Assembly: GCA_945787265.1 (NCBI GenBank)
Contig: CALZHS010000143.1
Location: 1 to 5,612 of the forward strand
Length of the DNA stretch: 5,612 nt
Source of the DNA: an uncultured Gammaproteobacteria bacterium
GTDB lineage: Bacteria; Pseudomonadota; Gammaproteobacteria; GCA-001735895
Direction of reading: 5' to 3'
Below the pieces are notes generated by a model. It saw only the letters and a list, made by a program, of their open reading frames with translations. It did no database searches and had not been told where the DNA came from. The number at the start of each line of letters is the position of its first letter. Positions within the stretch are counted from its first letter, which is position 1. The position numbers and the translations under genes were made by a program. Of this stretch, positions 1 through 5,171 are shown one piece after another.

Positions 1-531
1 GTGCATCATCAGGTTCTGATCGGGGTCAACCAGGTACATTTTGGGCGAGTCGCCGACCTCGCCATACTCTTCCAGGTAGAACTGACGGTAAAGCTCCGGG
101 TCCCGATTGCCCTCAACCACTATCAGGTTGGGAAAATCCTGCAGGTATATTTTCGTCACTTCGCTAAGCGGTTGCGAACTGATCAGCACATTCTGTAAAC
201 GCATCGTGTCACGTCCGAGCAGGGTCCTGATCTGGCGCATGTAAAACAGGTTGGAGCGACAAAGCTCATCGCAGGATTCACCGGCGAACAGCAGTAACGT
301 CCATTTGCGCCCGAAGCCCCCCTGACGAAGCTCACCGTCCACCGTTTCGAGTTCAGGCCAGTCCAGCCTTTTCACCGGTTCGACCAGCAGCCCATAGTTA
401 CCGCTCGGGGGCTTGAGATCAAATACGTAAAGCGCAAACCAGCCCCCGATAAACGGCGACAGGAAAATAGCGATCAGCGACAGCAGCTTGATCCGGTACC
501 ATAACAATCGTTTGGGTTCTTCCTGGTTCAT
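1..531 (-). CDS. SCO/thioredoxin-like membrane-anchored oxidase assembly protein (partial, C-terminus beyond left edge)
   Basis: 177 codons are visible, read from ATG at 531-529 to the window edge without a stop, so the C-terminus is missing. I see a short basic N-terminus, one probable membrane segment at about residues 14-36 (the only anchor, no lipobox), then a soluble domain presumably on the periplasmic side. The domain has a thioredoxin-fold look: a hydrophobic strand TLLLFAG (78-84), then C87-D-E-L-C91, and later MYLVDPDQ (165-172), which resembles the strand after the copper-site His in SCO proteins. The CxxxC spacing is that of SCO copper chaperones, not the CxxC of thioredoxins. At the expected SCO His position there is D161 (V-G-D-S-P). 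The start codon overlaps the SURF1 stop as ATGA, so the two are translationally coupled. From memory, a similar thioredoxin-like protein of uncharacterised function follows SURF1 in Pseudomonas. I infer a role in cytochrome c oxidase assembly, perhaps redox rather than copper transfer. The family call is by motif only. Confidence 0.8.
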   Translation of the reverse strand, partial: MNQEEPKRLLWYRIKLLSLIAIFLSPFIGGWFALYVFDLKPPSGNYGLLVEPVKRLDWPELETVDGELRQGGFGRKWTLLLFAGESCDELCRSNLFYMRQIRTLLGRDTMRLQNVLISSQPLSEVTKIYLQDFPNLIVVEGNRDPELYRQFYLEEYGEVGDSPKMYLVDPDQNLMMH

Positions 532-1244
532 TCAGCTTTCCGCAGGTTCAAGATGACAAAAAATACAACGGCGATCAGCGCAAACGCAAACCACTGCAGC
601 GCGTAGGCACGGCTCTTTTCGGGCTTCATCCATACCGGATTCCACTCGCGCACGTAAACACCATTCTGCTCCGGTGCCAGCCACAGCACTACCGGCAATA
701 GTCGACTCGAGAATTGCGCCTGCAGTGCCTCGATATCAATATACGGAATGAGCTGCGGCCAGCGATCACCGAGTGTCAATCCACCCATGCGCAGTGCCGG
801 CTCGTTTGGAAAGTTTGCGATGCCCTTAACACCGTCCAGGCTCTGTGCCGCAGGTATCGGCGCTATCTCCTGCCGGGATTCGCCCCAGGGTGACCAGCCG
901 CGGTTTACCAGTATCAGGCTGTCGCTATCCCTTAATTTCAAGGGGGTCAGCACGTAATAACCCGCTTTACCCCGATACAGCTGGTTATCGACCAGGAAAT
1001 GGTGGGCATTATCGAAACTTCCCTGCAGCAATAGCTTGCGGTACTCGATGTCATCCAGTCCATCACCCGGCGAATACTCCCGGTATGGCTCACCCAGTCG
1101 CTGCTCGAACCTTGATTCGATCGACGCCTTCAGCGCTGCGCGGTCCAGCTGCCAGAGGCCGAGGGTAATGCACAGCGCGACACCGAAAGCGGTCAGAGTG
1201 ATCGACCACCGCGCGGGTTTGAACTTGCGCTTCCCGATCACCAT
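528..1244 (-). CDS. SURF1-family cytochrome c oxidase assembly protein
   Basis: SURF1 (Shy1) proteins are inner-membrane factors that help insert heme a into subunit I of aa3-type oxidases. From ATG at 1244 the protein is 238 aa, normal for bacterial SURF1. It has the family layout: a membrane helix at about 14-30 ending in the signature WQLDRA (31-36), a large periplasmic domain with VNRGW (113-117), and a second helix at about 216-234 preceded by YALQWF (214-219), ending in a short basic tail. The open frame extends to another ATG at 1292. I prefer 1244 because the extra 16 residues look unlike SURF1 and would put the start only 9 bp from the divergent DUF2909 start. Neither ATG has a good Shine-Dalgarno sequence, so the start is uncertain. 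The usual motif before the second helix is HxxYAxxW; here S211 replaces the His. The gene overlaps the downstream SCO-like gene by 4 bp, implying an operon. Confidence 0.93.
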   Translation of the reverse strand: MVIGKRKFKPARWSITLTAFGVALCITLGLWQLDRAALKASIESRFEQRLGEPYREYSPGDGLDDIEYRKLLLQGSFDNAHHFLVDNQLYRGKAGYYVLTPLKLRDSDSLILVNRGWSPWGESRQEIAPIPAAQSLDGVKGIANFPNEPALRMGGLTLGDRWPQLIPYIDIEALQAQFSSRLLPVVLWLAPEQNGVYVREWNPVWMKPEKSRAYALQWFAFALIAVVFFVILNLRKAE

Positions 1245-1301
1245 ATCGACAACGGCCGGTGATCCGGTAAACTGGTTGCCCGCGTATAACATCCGATCAC
1301 T
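1245..1301. promoter_or_regulatory. Short divergent promoter region between SURF1 and DUF2909 genes
   Basis: Both genes must start transcription in or near these 57 bp. On the plus strand a -10-like TATAAC lies at 1285-1290, only 11 bp before the DUF2909 ATG, with no recognisable -35 and no Shine-Dalgarno, which would give a nearly leaderless mRNA. On the minus strand a -35-like TTGACG (1315-1310, inside DUF2909 codons) precedes TTATAC (1289-1284), but the 20 bp spacing is too long for a standard sigma70 promoter. Both are weak candidates. The short shared region itself is the firm observation. Confidence 0.3.
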
Positions 1302-1523
1302 ATGACTATCGTCAAAATCATAATCGCCGTGTTGCTGGGATTGATCGTGCTGAGCCTGGGCGCCGGTATGCTGAGCCTGGTCAAGGGTCGCAGTGATTCC
1401 AATACCACCGTTAAATTCCTGACGATCCGTATTGTATTGTCGATCGTAACCTTCGTTTTCATCGCATTCTCATTCTACATGGGCTGGATCCAGCCTCACG
1501 GAATCGTCCCACCGGCTTCCTGA
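1302..1523 (+). CDS. DUF2909 two-helix membrane protein
   Basis: A 73-aa very hydrophobic protein with two membrane helices, at about residues 4-27 and 42-62, joined by a short polar loop (KGRSDSNTT). The second half has the pattern LTIRIVLS followed by GWIQPHG near the C-terminus, which I recognise as typical of the DUF2909 'twin transmembrane' family. In Pseudomonas and relatives such a gene sits beside SURF1 in the aa3 oxidase cluster. Here it is likewise adjacent but divergent, which supports both calls. The function is not established; a role in oxidase assembly or stability is inferred only from its company. No Shine-Dalgarno precedes the ATG at 1302. The 92 bp between its stop and the convergent bioC stop contain no hairpin followed by a T-run that I can find. 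Confidence 0.85.
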   Translation: MTIVKIIIAVLLGLIVLSLGAGMLSLVKGRSDSNTTVKFLTIRIVLSIVTFVFIAFSFYMGWIQPHGIVPPAS

Positions 1524-1615
1524 CCTGTCTTGACTGACAATAAACCGGGTTCACAACCGCATACATGGGCCTCCCGAAGCGTGTTTCAATGGCAAATTCC
1601 CAGGTATCATTTTTG

Positions 1616-2431
1616 TTACAGGGTGTCGAGCCAGGCATGCCCGTAAACGACCTCATAGGATGCAACGAATTTTCCGTCTTCAAATCCATGCTCGCGATAA
1701 CCGGACTCGAGCCTGCGCAACTGTGCCGGTGTCATCAAACCGCGCCGCCGACTGACATCGGCATTACTCGCCCCGATATTGCGCAGGTCTTCGAGCAGTG
1801 GCCGAAACGCCTGGTATTCCAGCCGGATTGTCTCTGAATCGACAACCGGCTGAGCGCAACCCGCCGCAACCATGGCATCGCCAACATCGTGCATATCGAC
1901 AAACGGGTGCACGTGCGGGTAACTGTCCAGTGCCTGCCAGGCATCGGCGAGTTCCGGCAAAGTGCCGGGGCCGAAACTCGAGAACATCAACAGCGCGCCC
2001 GGTCGCGAGACACGCGCTAATTCCTTCAGCGTTGCGCCGACGTCATTACTCCAGGGCATAGCCAGCGATGAGAATACGAGGTCAAAGCTCTGATCTGCAA
2101 AGGGCAGTTGCTCCATGTCTGCTGCGACCAGGCGTTTTTTCGACAATAAACGAAACCTGGTACGAGCCTGCAACAGCATTTCGTGGGCAATATCCGCAGC
2201 ATAGATACGTGCACGCGGGTAGGTCTTTTGCAAACCCCGCACACCCCGGCCGGTGCCGCTGCCGACATCGATTATTGTCTCCGGCTGGTGACGTATGTAC
2301 TGCAATCGCTCTAATAGCCGATTTAACACTTCTTCGTGCAATATCGCTGCATTATCGTAACTTTTAGCTGCACGATTAGCGAACTTTTTAATCGATCTTT
2401 TATCCAGCCGTGGTATATTGAGCAGGTCCAA
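1616..2431 (-). CDS. bioC: Malonyl-[acyl-carrier protein] O-methyltransferase BioC
   Basis: BioC uses S-adenosylmethionine to methylate the free carboxyl of malonyl-ACP, disguising it so the fatty-acid machinery can build pimeloyl-ACP for biotin. From TTG at 2431 the protein is 271 aa, a usual BioC length. Numbered from there, the N-terminus has the BioC opening LDKRSIKKFANRAAKSYD (9-26). SAM motif I is IIDVGSGTG (53-61, Ser for the common Cys), then AADIAHEML (78-86), ADMEQLPF (104-111), SLAMPWSND (122-130) and RVSRPG (140-145). Downstream come BioC-specific blocks: LPELADAWQALD, MHDVGDAM (180-187) and LRNIGASNAD (216-225). The frame stays open to a GTG at 2557, but that start has no ribosome site and the extra 42 residues look non-coding. 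BioC often lies with bioB/F/H; here none is visible, and it stands alone between DUF2909 and plsY. A free-acid-specific or other small-molecule methyltransferase is the alternative, which I consider unlikely. Confidence 0.9.
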   Translation of the reverse strand: MDLLNIPRLDKRSIKKFANRAAKSYDNAAILHEEVLNRLLERLQYIRHQPETIIDVGSGTGRGVRGLQKTYPRARIYAADIAHEMLLQARTRFRLLSKKRLVAADMEQLPFADQSFDLVFSSLAMPWSNDVGATLKELARVSRPGALLMFSSFGPGTLPELADAWQALDSYPHVHPFVDMHDVGDAMVAAGCAQPVVDSETIRLEYQAFRPLLEDLRNIGASNADVSRRRGLMTPAQLRRLESGYREHGFEDGKFVASYEVVYGHAWLDTL

Positions 2432-2654
2432 CGGGGCTCCTGGGCTAAATTTCACGCTTGTCGAGTGGATACATTTGACTGCGCGGGGGCAACTGCAACC
2501 GAATTCATCGAAAATGGCATGTTGACGATGCCGGCGTTGGATTCTACCTGAAACCACGCATTAACATCAGCGATTTGTCACCGGGTCGGGGCCGCGTGCT
2601 GTAAGGCTATTCCATATCTGCTAGAGTCTGGCCAACGCGACTACCTGGTCAACC
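2432..2654. promoter_or_regulatory. Divergent bioC-plsY intergenic region
   Basis: These 223 bp hold no credible gene and must contain the start signals of both flanking genes. Toward plsY, TAGAGT at 2622-2627 preceded by TG one base upstream (TGC) looks like an extended -10, but the -35 position (2599-2604, CTGTAA) is poor. TTGTCA at 2575-2580 is a -35-like hexamer without a good -10 at standard spacing. I found no convincing promoter toward bioC and no obvious operator palindrome. The individual boxes are weak; the region assignment is by position. Confidence 0.3.
2437..2441 (-). promoter_or_regulatory. Shine-Dalgarno AGGAG deciding a TTG start for bioC
   Basis: On the minus strand AGGAG is followed by five bases (CCCCG) and then TTG at 2431-2429, in frame with bioC. 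It is the only good ribosome site near the 5' end of this frame, and the start it selects places LDKRS at the usual distance from the BioC N-terminus. The in-frame GTG codons at 2452 and 2557 lack such a site. Confidence 0.65.
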
Positions 2655-3230
2655 ATGATCGAAACCCTTGCATTGCTCGTGTGTGCCTATCTGCTCGGAT
2701 CGATTTCGTCCGCGATCGTGCTGAGTAAAATAATGGGATTCAAGGACCCGCGCAGCGAGGGTTCGAATAATCCCGGTGCCACCAATGTGCTGCGGATCGC
2801 CGGCAAGAAAGCGGCATTTGTTACCCTGGTCGGCGATTTTCTGAAAGGCCTGCTGCCCGTCCTGTTGGCACACTGGCTGGAATTCGATCCACTGGTGGTG
2901 GCTTTAGCTGGCTTTGCCGCGTTCAGCGGACACTGCTTTCCCATTTTTTTCAGTTTTCGCGGGGGCAAGGGTGTTGCCACCGCGATCGCGGCTACGGTGG
3001 GTTTCAACTGGATAGTCGGCGCAATCCTGATTGCGATCTGGCTGCTGATTGCGAAGGTATTCAAGATTTCATCGCTGGCTGCAATTATTTCATTCTGCGC
3101 GTTACCGGTGCTGGTCTACTGGCGCACGCAGAACCTCGAGATCAGCACCGTTTTTGTCGCGATCTCGGTAATTTTAATCTGGCGCCATAAAACCAATATC
3201 CAACGTTTGATACGGGGCTCCGAATCCTGA
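2655..3230 (+). CDS. plsY: Acyl-phosphate:glycerol-3-phosphate acyltransferase PlsY
   Basis: PlsY is an integral inner-membrane enzyme that moves the acyl group from acyl-phosphate (made by PlsX) to position 1 of glycerol 3-phosphate, giving lysophosphatidic acid, the first committed phospholipid intermediate. The 191-aa length is typical. The three conserved family motifs are present: GSNNPGATNVLR (36-47), GHCFPIFFSFRGGKGVAT (92-109, the glycine-rich phosphate loop) and the C-terminal RHKTNIQRLIRG (177-188). Hydrophobic stretches at roughly 4-24, 55-75, 80-98, 112-133, 138-156 and 163-177 match a multi-pass protein. The ATG at 2655 leaves a normal short N-terminus, although no strong Shine-Dalgarno precedes it. 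It converges on tsaD, the same arrangement I recall from E. coli, where folB is the divergent neighbour; here that place is taken by bioC. Confidence 0.97.
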   Translation: MIETLALLVCAYLLGSISSAIVLSKIMGFKDPRSEGSNNPGATNVLRIAGKKAAFVTLVGDFLKGLLPVLLAHWLEFDPLVVALAGFAAFSGHCFPIFFSFRGGKGVATAIAATVGFNWIVGAILIAIWLLIAKVFKISSLAAIISFCALPVLVYWRTQNLEISTVFVAISVILIWRHKTNIQRLIRGSES

Positions 3231-3241
3231 TTGATACCAAA

Positions 3242-3286
3242 AGAATCCCGTCATACCGCGGCTTGACCGCGGTATCCAGGGAATCT
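3242..3286. repeat. Long palindromic intergenic repeat (REP-like)
   Basis: The core is a perfect 9-bp inverted repeat, ATACCGCGG (3253-3261) and CCGCGGTAT (3267-3275), with the 5-base loop CTTGA. Outside it, three mismatched positions are followed by AGAATCCC (3242-3249) facing GGGAATCT (3279-3286), pairing 7 of 8. The whole folds into one 45-base hairpin. It lies between the convergent ends of plsY and tsaD. It is not a canonical terminator on either strand: reading plus, an A-run rather than a T-run follows; reading minus, the T-run comes before the stem. The TCATACC...GGTATCC frame resembles dispersed intergenic palindromes I recall from several proteobacteria, probably mobile in origin. 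Only one copy is in this window, so dispersal cannot be shown here. Confidence 0.75.
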
Positions 3287-3293
3287 AGATAGC

Positions 3294-3337
3294 AAAAAAA
3301 TAACTGGATCTCGGCAGTTCGACGAGTTAGCTCGAAC
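3294..3337 (-). terminator. Possible weak terminator downstream of tsaD
   Basis: Just past the tsaD stop on the minus strand lies a 6-bp inverted repeat, GTTCGA (3317-3322 on plus) with TCGAAC (3332-3337) and a 9-base loop. A CGAG/CTCG pairing inside it is an alternative fold. A T-rich tract (TTA then seven T) follows on the minus strand at 3303-3294, but 13 bases separate stem and T-run, too far for a standard intrinsic terminator. It may still mark the 3' end of the tsaD message. Confidence 0.3.
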
Positions 3338-3350
3338 CACGTTATGACTG

Positions 3351-4364
3351 CTACATGGCGGGTAAAGATTCGAGCGACCAGCGAGCCAGCACATCGCAAG
3401 CCGGGTCATCGACCTGACCATGTAACAGCCGCAAAGCCCCGGCATAGGCAATCATTGCGCCGTTATCGGTGCAGTATTCCAGCGCCGGGAAGTAAATCCG
3501 GGCACCTTGCACCTGTCCCAGCCTGTCGAGAACCTCCCGCAAACGTCGATTCGCGCCCACGCCACCGGCAATGACGAGATTCTGGTAGCCCGTCTCCTCC
3601 AGTGCGCGCTTGCACTTGATGCGCAGCGTATCGACAACGGCCTGCTGGAACGCAAATGCAATCTCGGCCCGCAACCCATCGTCGAGCGGTGCATGTTGTT
3701 TAACGATATTCAGCGCCGCCGTTTTCAGTCCACTGAAGCTGAAATCAAGTCCGGGGCGATTGGTCATCGGTCGCGGGAATTCGAATCGGGATTGCGTTAC
3801 CGAATCGGCGAGGGCCGCCAGTTCAGGGCCACCCGGGTAAGGTAAACCCATCAATTTCGCCGTTTTATCAAAGGCTTCCCCAACCGCATCATCAAGCGAT
3901 TCACCAAGAATACGGTAATCACCGAGTGTCCTGACATCCACCAGTAGCGTGTGTCCGCCCGATACCAGCAACGCGACGAAGGGAAATTCAGGTTGATCAT
4001 CAGCCAACATGGGTGCCAGCAGGTGTCCCTCCATGTGATGTACGCCGAGCACCGGCTTATCGAGCGCCCAGGCCAGTCCATGGGCGAGATTGGCGCCGAC
4101 CATCAGGGCGCCGATCAATCCCGGGCCCCGGGTATAGGCGATCGCGTCAATCGCGTCGACCCCGCCGATTTCGTCCAGGATTTCACCCAGCAGGGGGGCT
4201 GCCTTGACAACATGATCACGCGAAGCCAGTTCGGGCACGACCCCACCGTACTCGCGATGCTTTTCAACTTGCGAGTAGAGTCGCTGCCAGATCTGCCCGT
4301 TAGCGCTATCGTAAACCGCGATACCGGTCTCGTCGCAGGAGCTTTCAATTCCCAGAACTTTCAT
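3351..4364 (-). CDS. tsaD: tRNA N6-adenosine threonylcarbamoyltransferase TsaD
   Basis: TsaD (Kae1/Qri7/YgjD family) acts in the cytoplasm with TsaB and TsaE to transfer the threonylcarbamoyl group from threonylcarbamoyl-AMP (made by TsaC) to A37 of tRNAs reading ANN codons, forming t6A. The full 337 aa are present and co-linear with the E. coli enzyme. ASKHA-fold motifs in order: IESSCDET (6-13), ASRDHV (47-52), GPGLIGALMVG (80-90), HHMEGH (109-114) with metal ligands H110 and H114, VSGGHT (134-139), DAVGEAFDKTAKLMGLPYPGG (from 159), DFSFSGLKTA (207-216), IAGGVGANRRLR (265-276) and YCTDNGAM (297-304) with the third metal ligand D300. No key residue is missing. ATG at 4364 gives the canonical MKVLGIESSCDET start; its Shine-Dalgarno is weak. 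It diverges from rpsU across 121 bp, a conserved gammaproteobacterial arrangement. Confidence 0.98.
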   Translation of the reverse strand: MKVLGIESSCDETGIAVYDSANGQIWQRLYSQVEKHREYGGVVPELASRDHVVKAAPLLGEILDEIGGVDAIDAIAYTRGPGLIGALMVGANLAHGLAWALDKPVLGVHHMEGHLLAPMLADDQPEFPFVALLVSGGHTLLVDVRTLGDYRILGESLDDAVGEAFDKTAKLMGLPYPGGPELAALADSVTQSRFEFPRPMTNRPGLDFSFSGLKTAALNIVKQHAPLDDGLRAEIAFAFQQAVVDTLRIKCKRALEETGYQNLVIAGGVGANRRLREVLDRLGQVQGARIYFPALEYCTDNGAMIAYAGALRLLHGQVDDPACDVLARWSLESLPAM

Positions 4365-4393
4365 AAAAACAGGCTATTAATTACCGCTTGAGA

Positions 4394-4421
4394 TTGATAT
4401 TTGGTGCCGCCTCCTTATAAT
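4394..4421 (+). promoter_or_regulatory. Sigma70-type promoter for rpsU
   Basis: TTGATA at 4394-4399 (5 of 6 to TTGACA) and a perfect TATAAT at 4416-4421 are separated by 16 bp. Transcription would begin around 4428, giving a leader of about 58 bases before the rpsU ATG. A strong promoter fits a ribosomal protein gene. I see no CTG-N10-CAG LexA-type operator like the one reported at the E. coli rpsU operon. Confidence 0.75.
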
Positions 4422-4424
4422 TGG

Positions 4425-4445
4425 CCGGCTCCTGAAGCCGGAGCC
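4425..4445 (+). promoter_or_regulatory. GC-rich stem-loop at predicted 5' end of the rpsU mRNA
   Basis: Two mutually exclusive 6-bp perfect stems overlap here: CCGGCT (4425-4430) with AGCCGG (4436-4441), loop CCTGA; and GGCTCC (4427-4432) with GGAGCC (4440-4445), loop TGAAGCC. With a start near 4428 only the second would be almost wholly transcribed, which would put a hairpin at the extreme 5' end of the message. Such 5' hairpins can protect mRNA from RNA pyrophosphohydrolase and RNase E. A regulatory leader is an alternative. The function is inferred; the inverted repeats are seen directly. Confidence 0.5.
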
Positions 4446-4485
4446 AGTAACCTGGCGCCACCGTTAACAAACTGGATCAACAAAT

Positions 4486-4701
4486 ATGCCATCAGTTAAA
4501 GTAAAGGACAACGAACCATTTGACTTCGCGTTACGGCGTTTCAAGCGGTCTTGTGAAAAAGCGGGTGTCCTCACCGAAACCCGTCGTCGTCAACACTACG
4601 AAAAACCCACTGCTGTTCGCAAGCGCAAATCGGCCGCGGCAGTAAAACGCAATTTCAAGCGCATCTCCAAGGACTTCGGTACTCGCAGACGTCTCTATTA
4701 A
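4486..4701 (+). CDS. rpsU: 30S ribosomal protein S21
   Basis: S21 is a small, highly basic protein of the 30S subunit located near the 3' end of 16S rRNA, where it affects mRNA selection at initiation. All 71 residues are present, the same length as E. coli S21. The diagnostic block NEPFDFALRRFKRSCEKAG (about 9-27) is followed by YEKPT, the basic stretch RKRKSAAAVKR and the C-terminal RRRLY. Codon 1 is ATG at 4486; only a short GGA (4474-4476) upstream could act as a Shine-Dalgarno. A TTGATA/TATAAT promoter lies about 65-90 bp upstream. It heads a plus-strand operon with yqeY 12 bp downstream. In many gammaproteobacteria dnaG and rpoD follow (the macromolecular synthesis operon), but here gltD comes after yqeY. 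Confidence 0.99.
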   Translation: MPSVKVKDNEPFDFALRRFKRSCEKAGVLTETRRRQHYEKPTAVRKRKSAAAVKRNFKRISKDFGTRRRLY

Positions 4702-4713
4702 GCCAGGCGCACC

Positions 4714-5166
4714 ATGTCGAGTACGCTAAAGCCAAAATTAATGTCCGACATGAAGTCATCGATGAAAAGCGGTGACAAGCAGCGGCTTGGTGTTGTCCGC
4801 CTGATACTCGCCGCAATCAAGCAAATTGAAGTCGACGAACGCATCGAACTTGACGACACTCGCATCCTGGCAGTGCTCGACAAAATGGCCAAGCAGCGCC
4901 GCGAATCAATCTCTCACTATGGTGATGCGGGACGCGACGACCTGGTGGCGGTCGAGCAGGCCGAAATCGACATTATCCAGGAGTACCTGCCGGAGGCGTT
5001 ATCCGAGGCAGAAATCAATGACCTCGTCGAACAATCAATCGCCGCCACCGGTGCCGCCACCATTAAGGATATGGGCAAGTTAATGGCTGCGCTCAAACCC
5101 CAGCTGCAGGGGCGCGCGGATATGGGTAAAGTCAGTCAGCTGATCAAGTCGCGGCTCTCCGCCTAG
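4714..5166 (+). CDS. YqeY/GatB-like domain protein
   Basis: A 150-aa protein, the usual size of stand-alone YqeY proteins. It begins with an amphipathic helical part containing DMKSSMKSGDKQRLGVVRLILAAIK-like sequence (from about 12; the RLxxxRLILAAIK core is typical), then VLDKMAKQRRESISHY (about 49-64) and a C-terminal half with EYLPEALSEAEI and GKLMAALKPQLQGRADMGKVSQLI. That second half resembles the tRNA-binding tail domain of GatB, a subunit of Asp/Glu-tRNA amidotransferase, so tRNA or RNA binding is plausible, but the cellular role is not settled. Start ATG 4714 has CCAGG just upstream. It follows rpsU by 12 bp, as in many gammaproteobacteria, so co-transcription from the rpsU promoter is likely. 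Confidence 0.93.
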   Translation: MSSTLKPKLMSDMKSSMKSGDKQRLGVVRLILAAIKQIEVDERIELDDTRILAVLDKMAKQRRESISHYGDAGRDDLVAVEQAEIDIIQEYLPEALSEAEINDLVEQSIAATGAATIKDMGKLMAALKPQLQGRADMGKVSQLIKSRLSA

Positions 5167-5171
5167 CCGCA

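Noticed and set aside
845..1305. Plus-strand open frames over SURF1
   Set aside because: They are rich in Pro, Arg and Ser as expected of reverse-strand shadows, overlap one another and oppose a well-supported SURF1 gene.
1524..1615. Possible bidirectional terminator between DUF2909 and bioC
   Set aside because: Only 4-5 bp stems (for example TGTC/GACA and GGTT/AACC) are present and none is followed by a T-run in either direction.
2687..3064. 125-codon open frame on the minus strand inside plsY
   Set aside because: Antisense to all three PlsY motifs, with no family resemblance.
3242..3300. Palindrome plus A-run as an intrinsic terminator of plsY
   Set aside because: On the plus strand the stem is followed by A residues, not T, and on the minus strand the T-run precedes the stem, so neither direction has terminator geometry.
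3507..3845. 112-codon open frame on the plus strand inside tsaD
   Set aside because: It lies wholly antisense to tsaD, whose motifs are intact throughout, and its translation resembles no family I know.
3951..4391. 146-codon open frame on the plus strand over the 5' part of tsaD
   Set aside because: It is antisense to conserved TsaD motifs and has no recognisable domain or ribosome site; typical opposite-strand shadow in GC-rich DNA.
4409..4414. Perfect AGGAGG on the minus strand upstream of tsaD, suggesting a longer TsaD or a leader peptide
   Set aside because: No ATG, GTG or TTG lies at a workable distance downstream on the minus strand, TsaD has its canonical N-terminus at 4364, and these bases are the spacer of the rpsU promoter.
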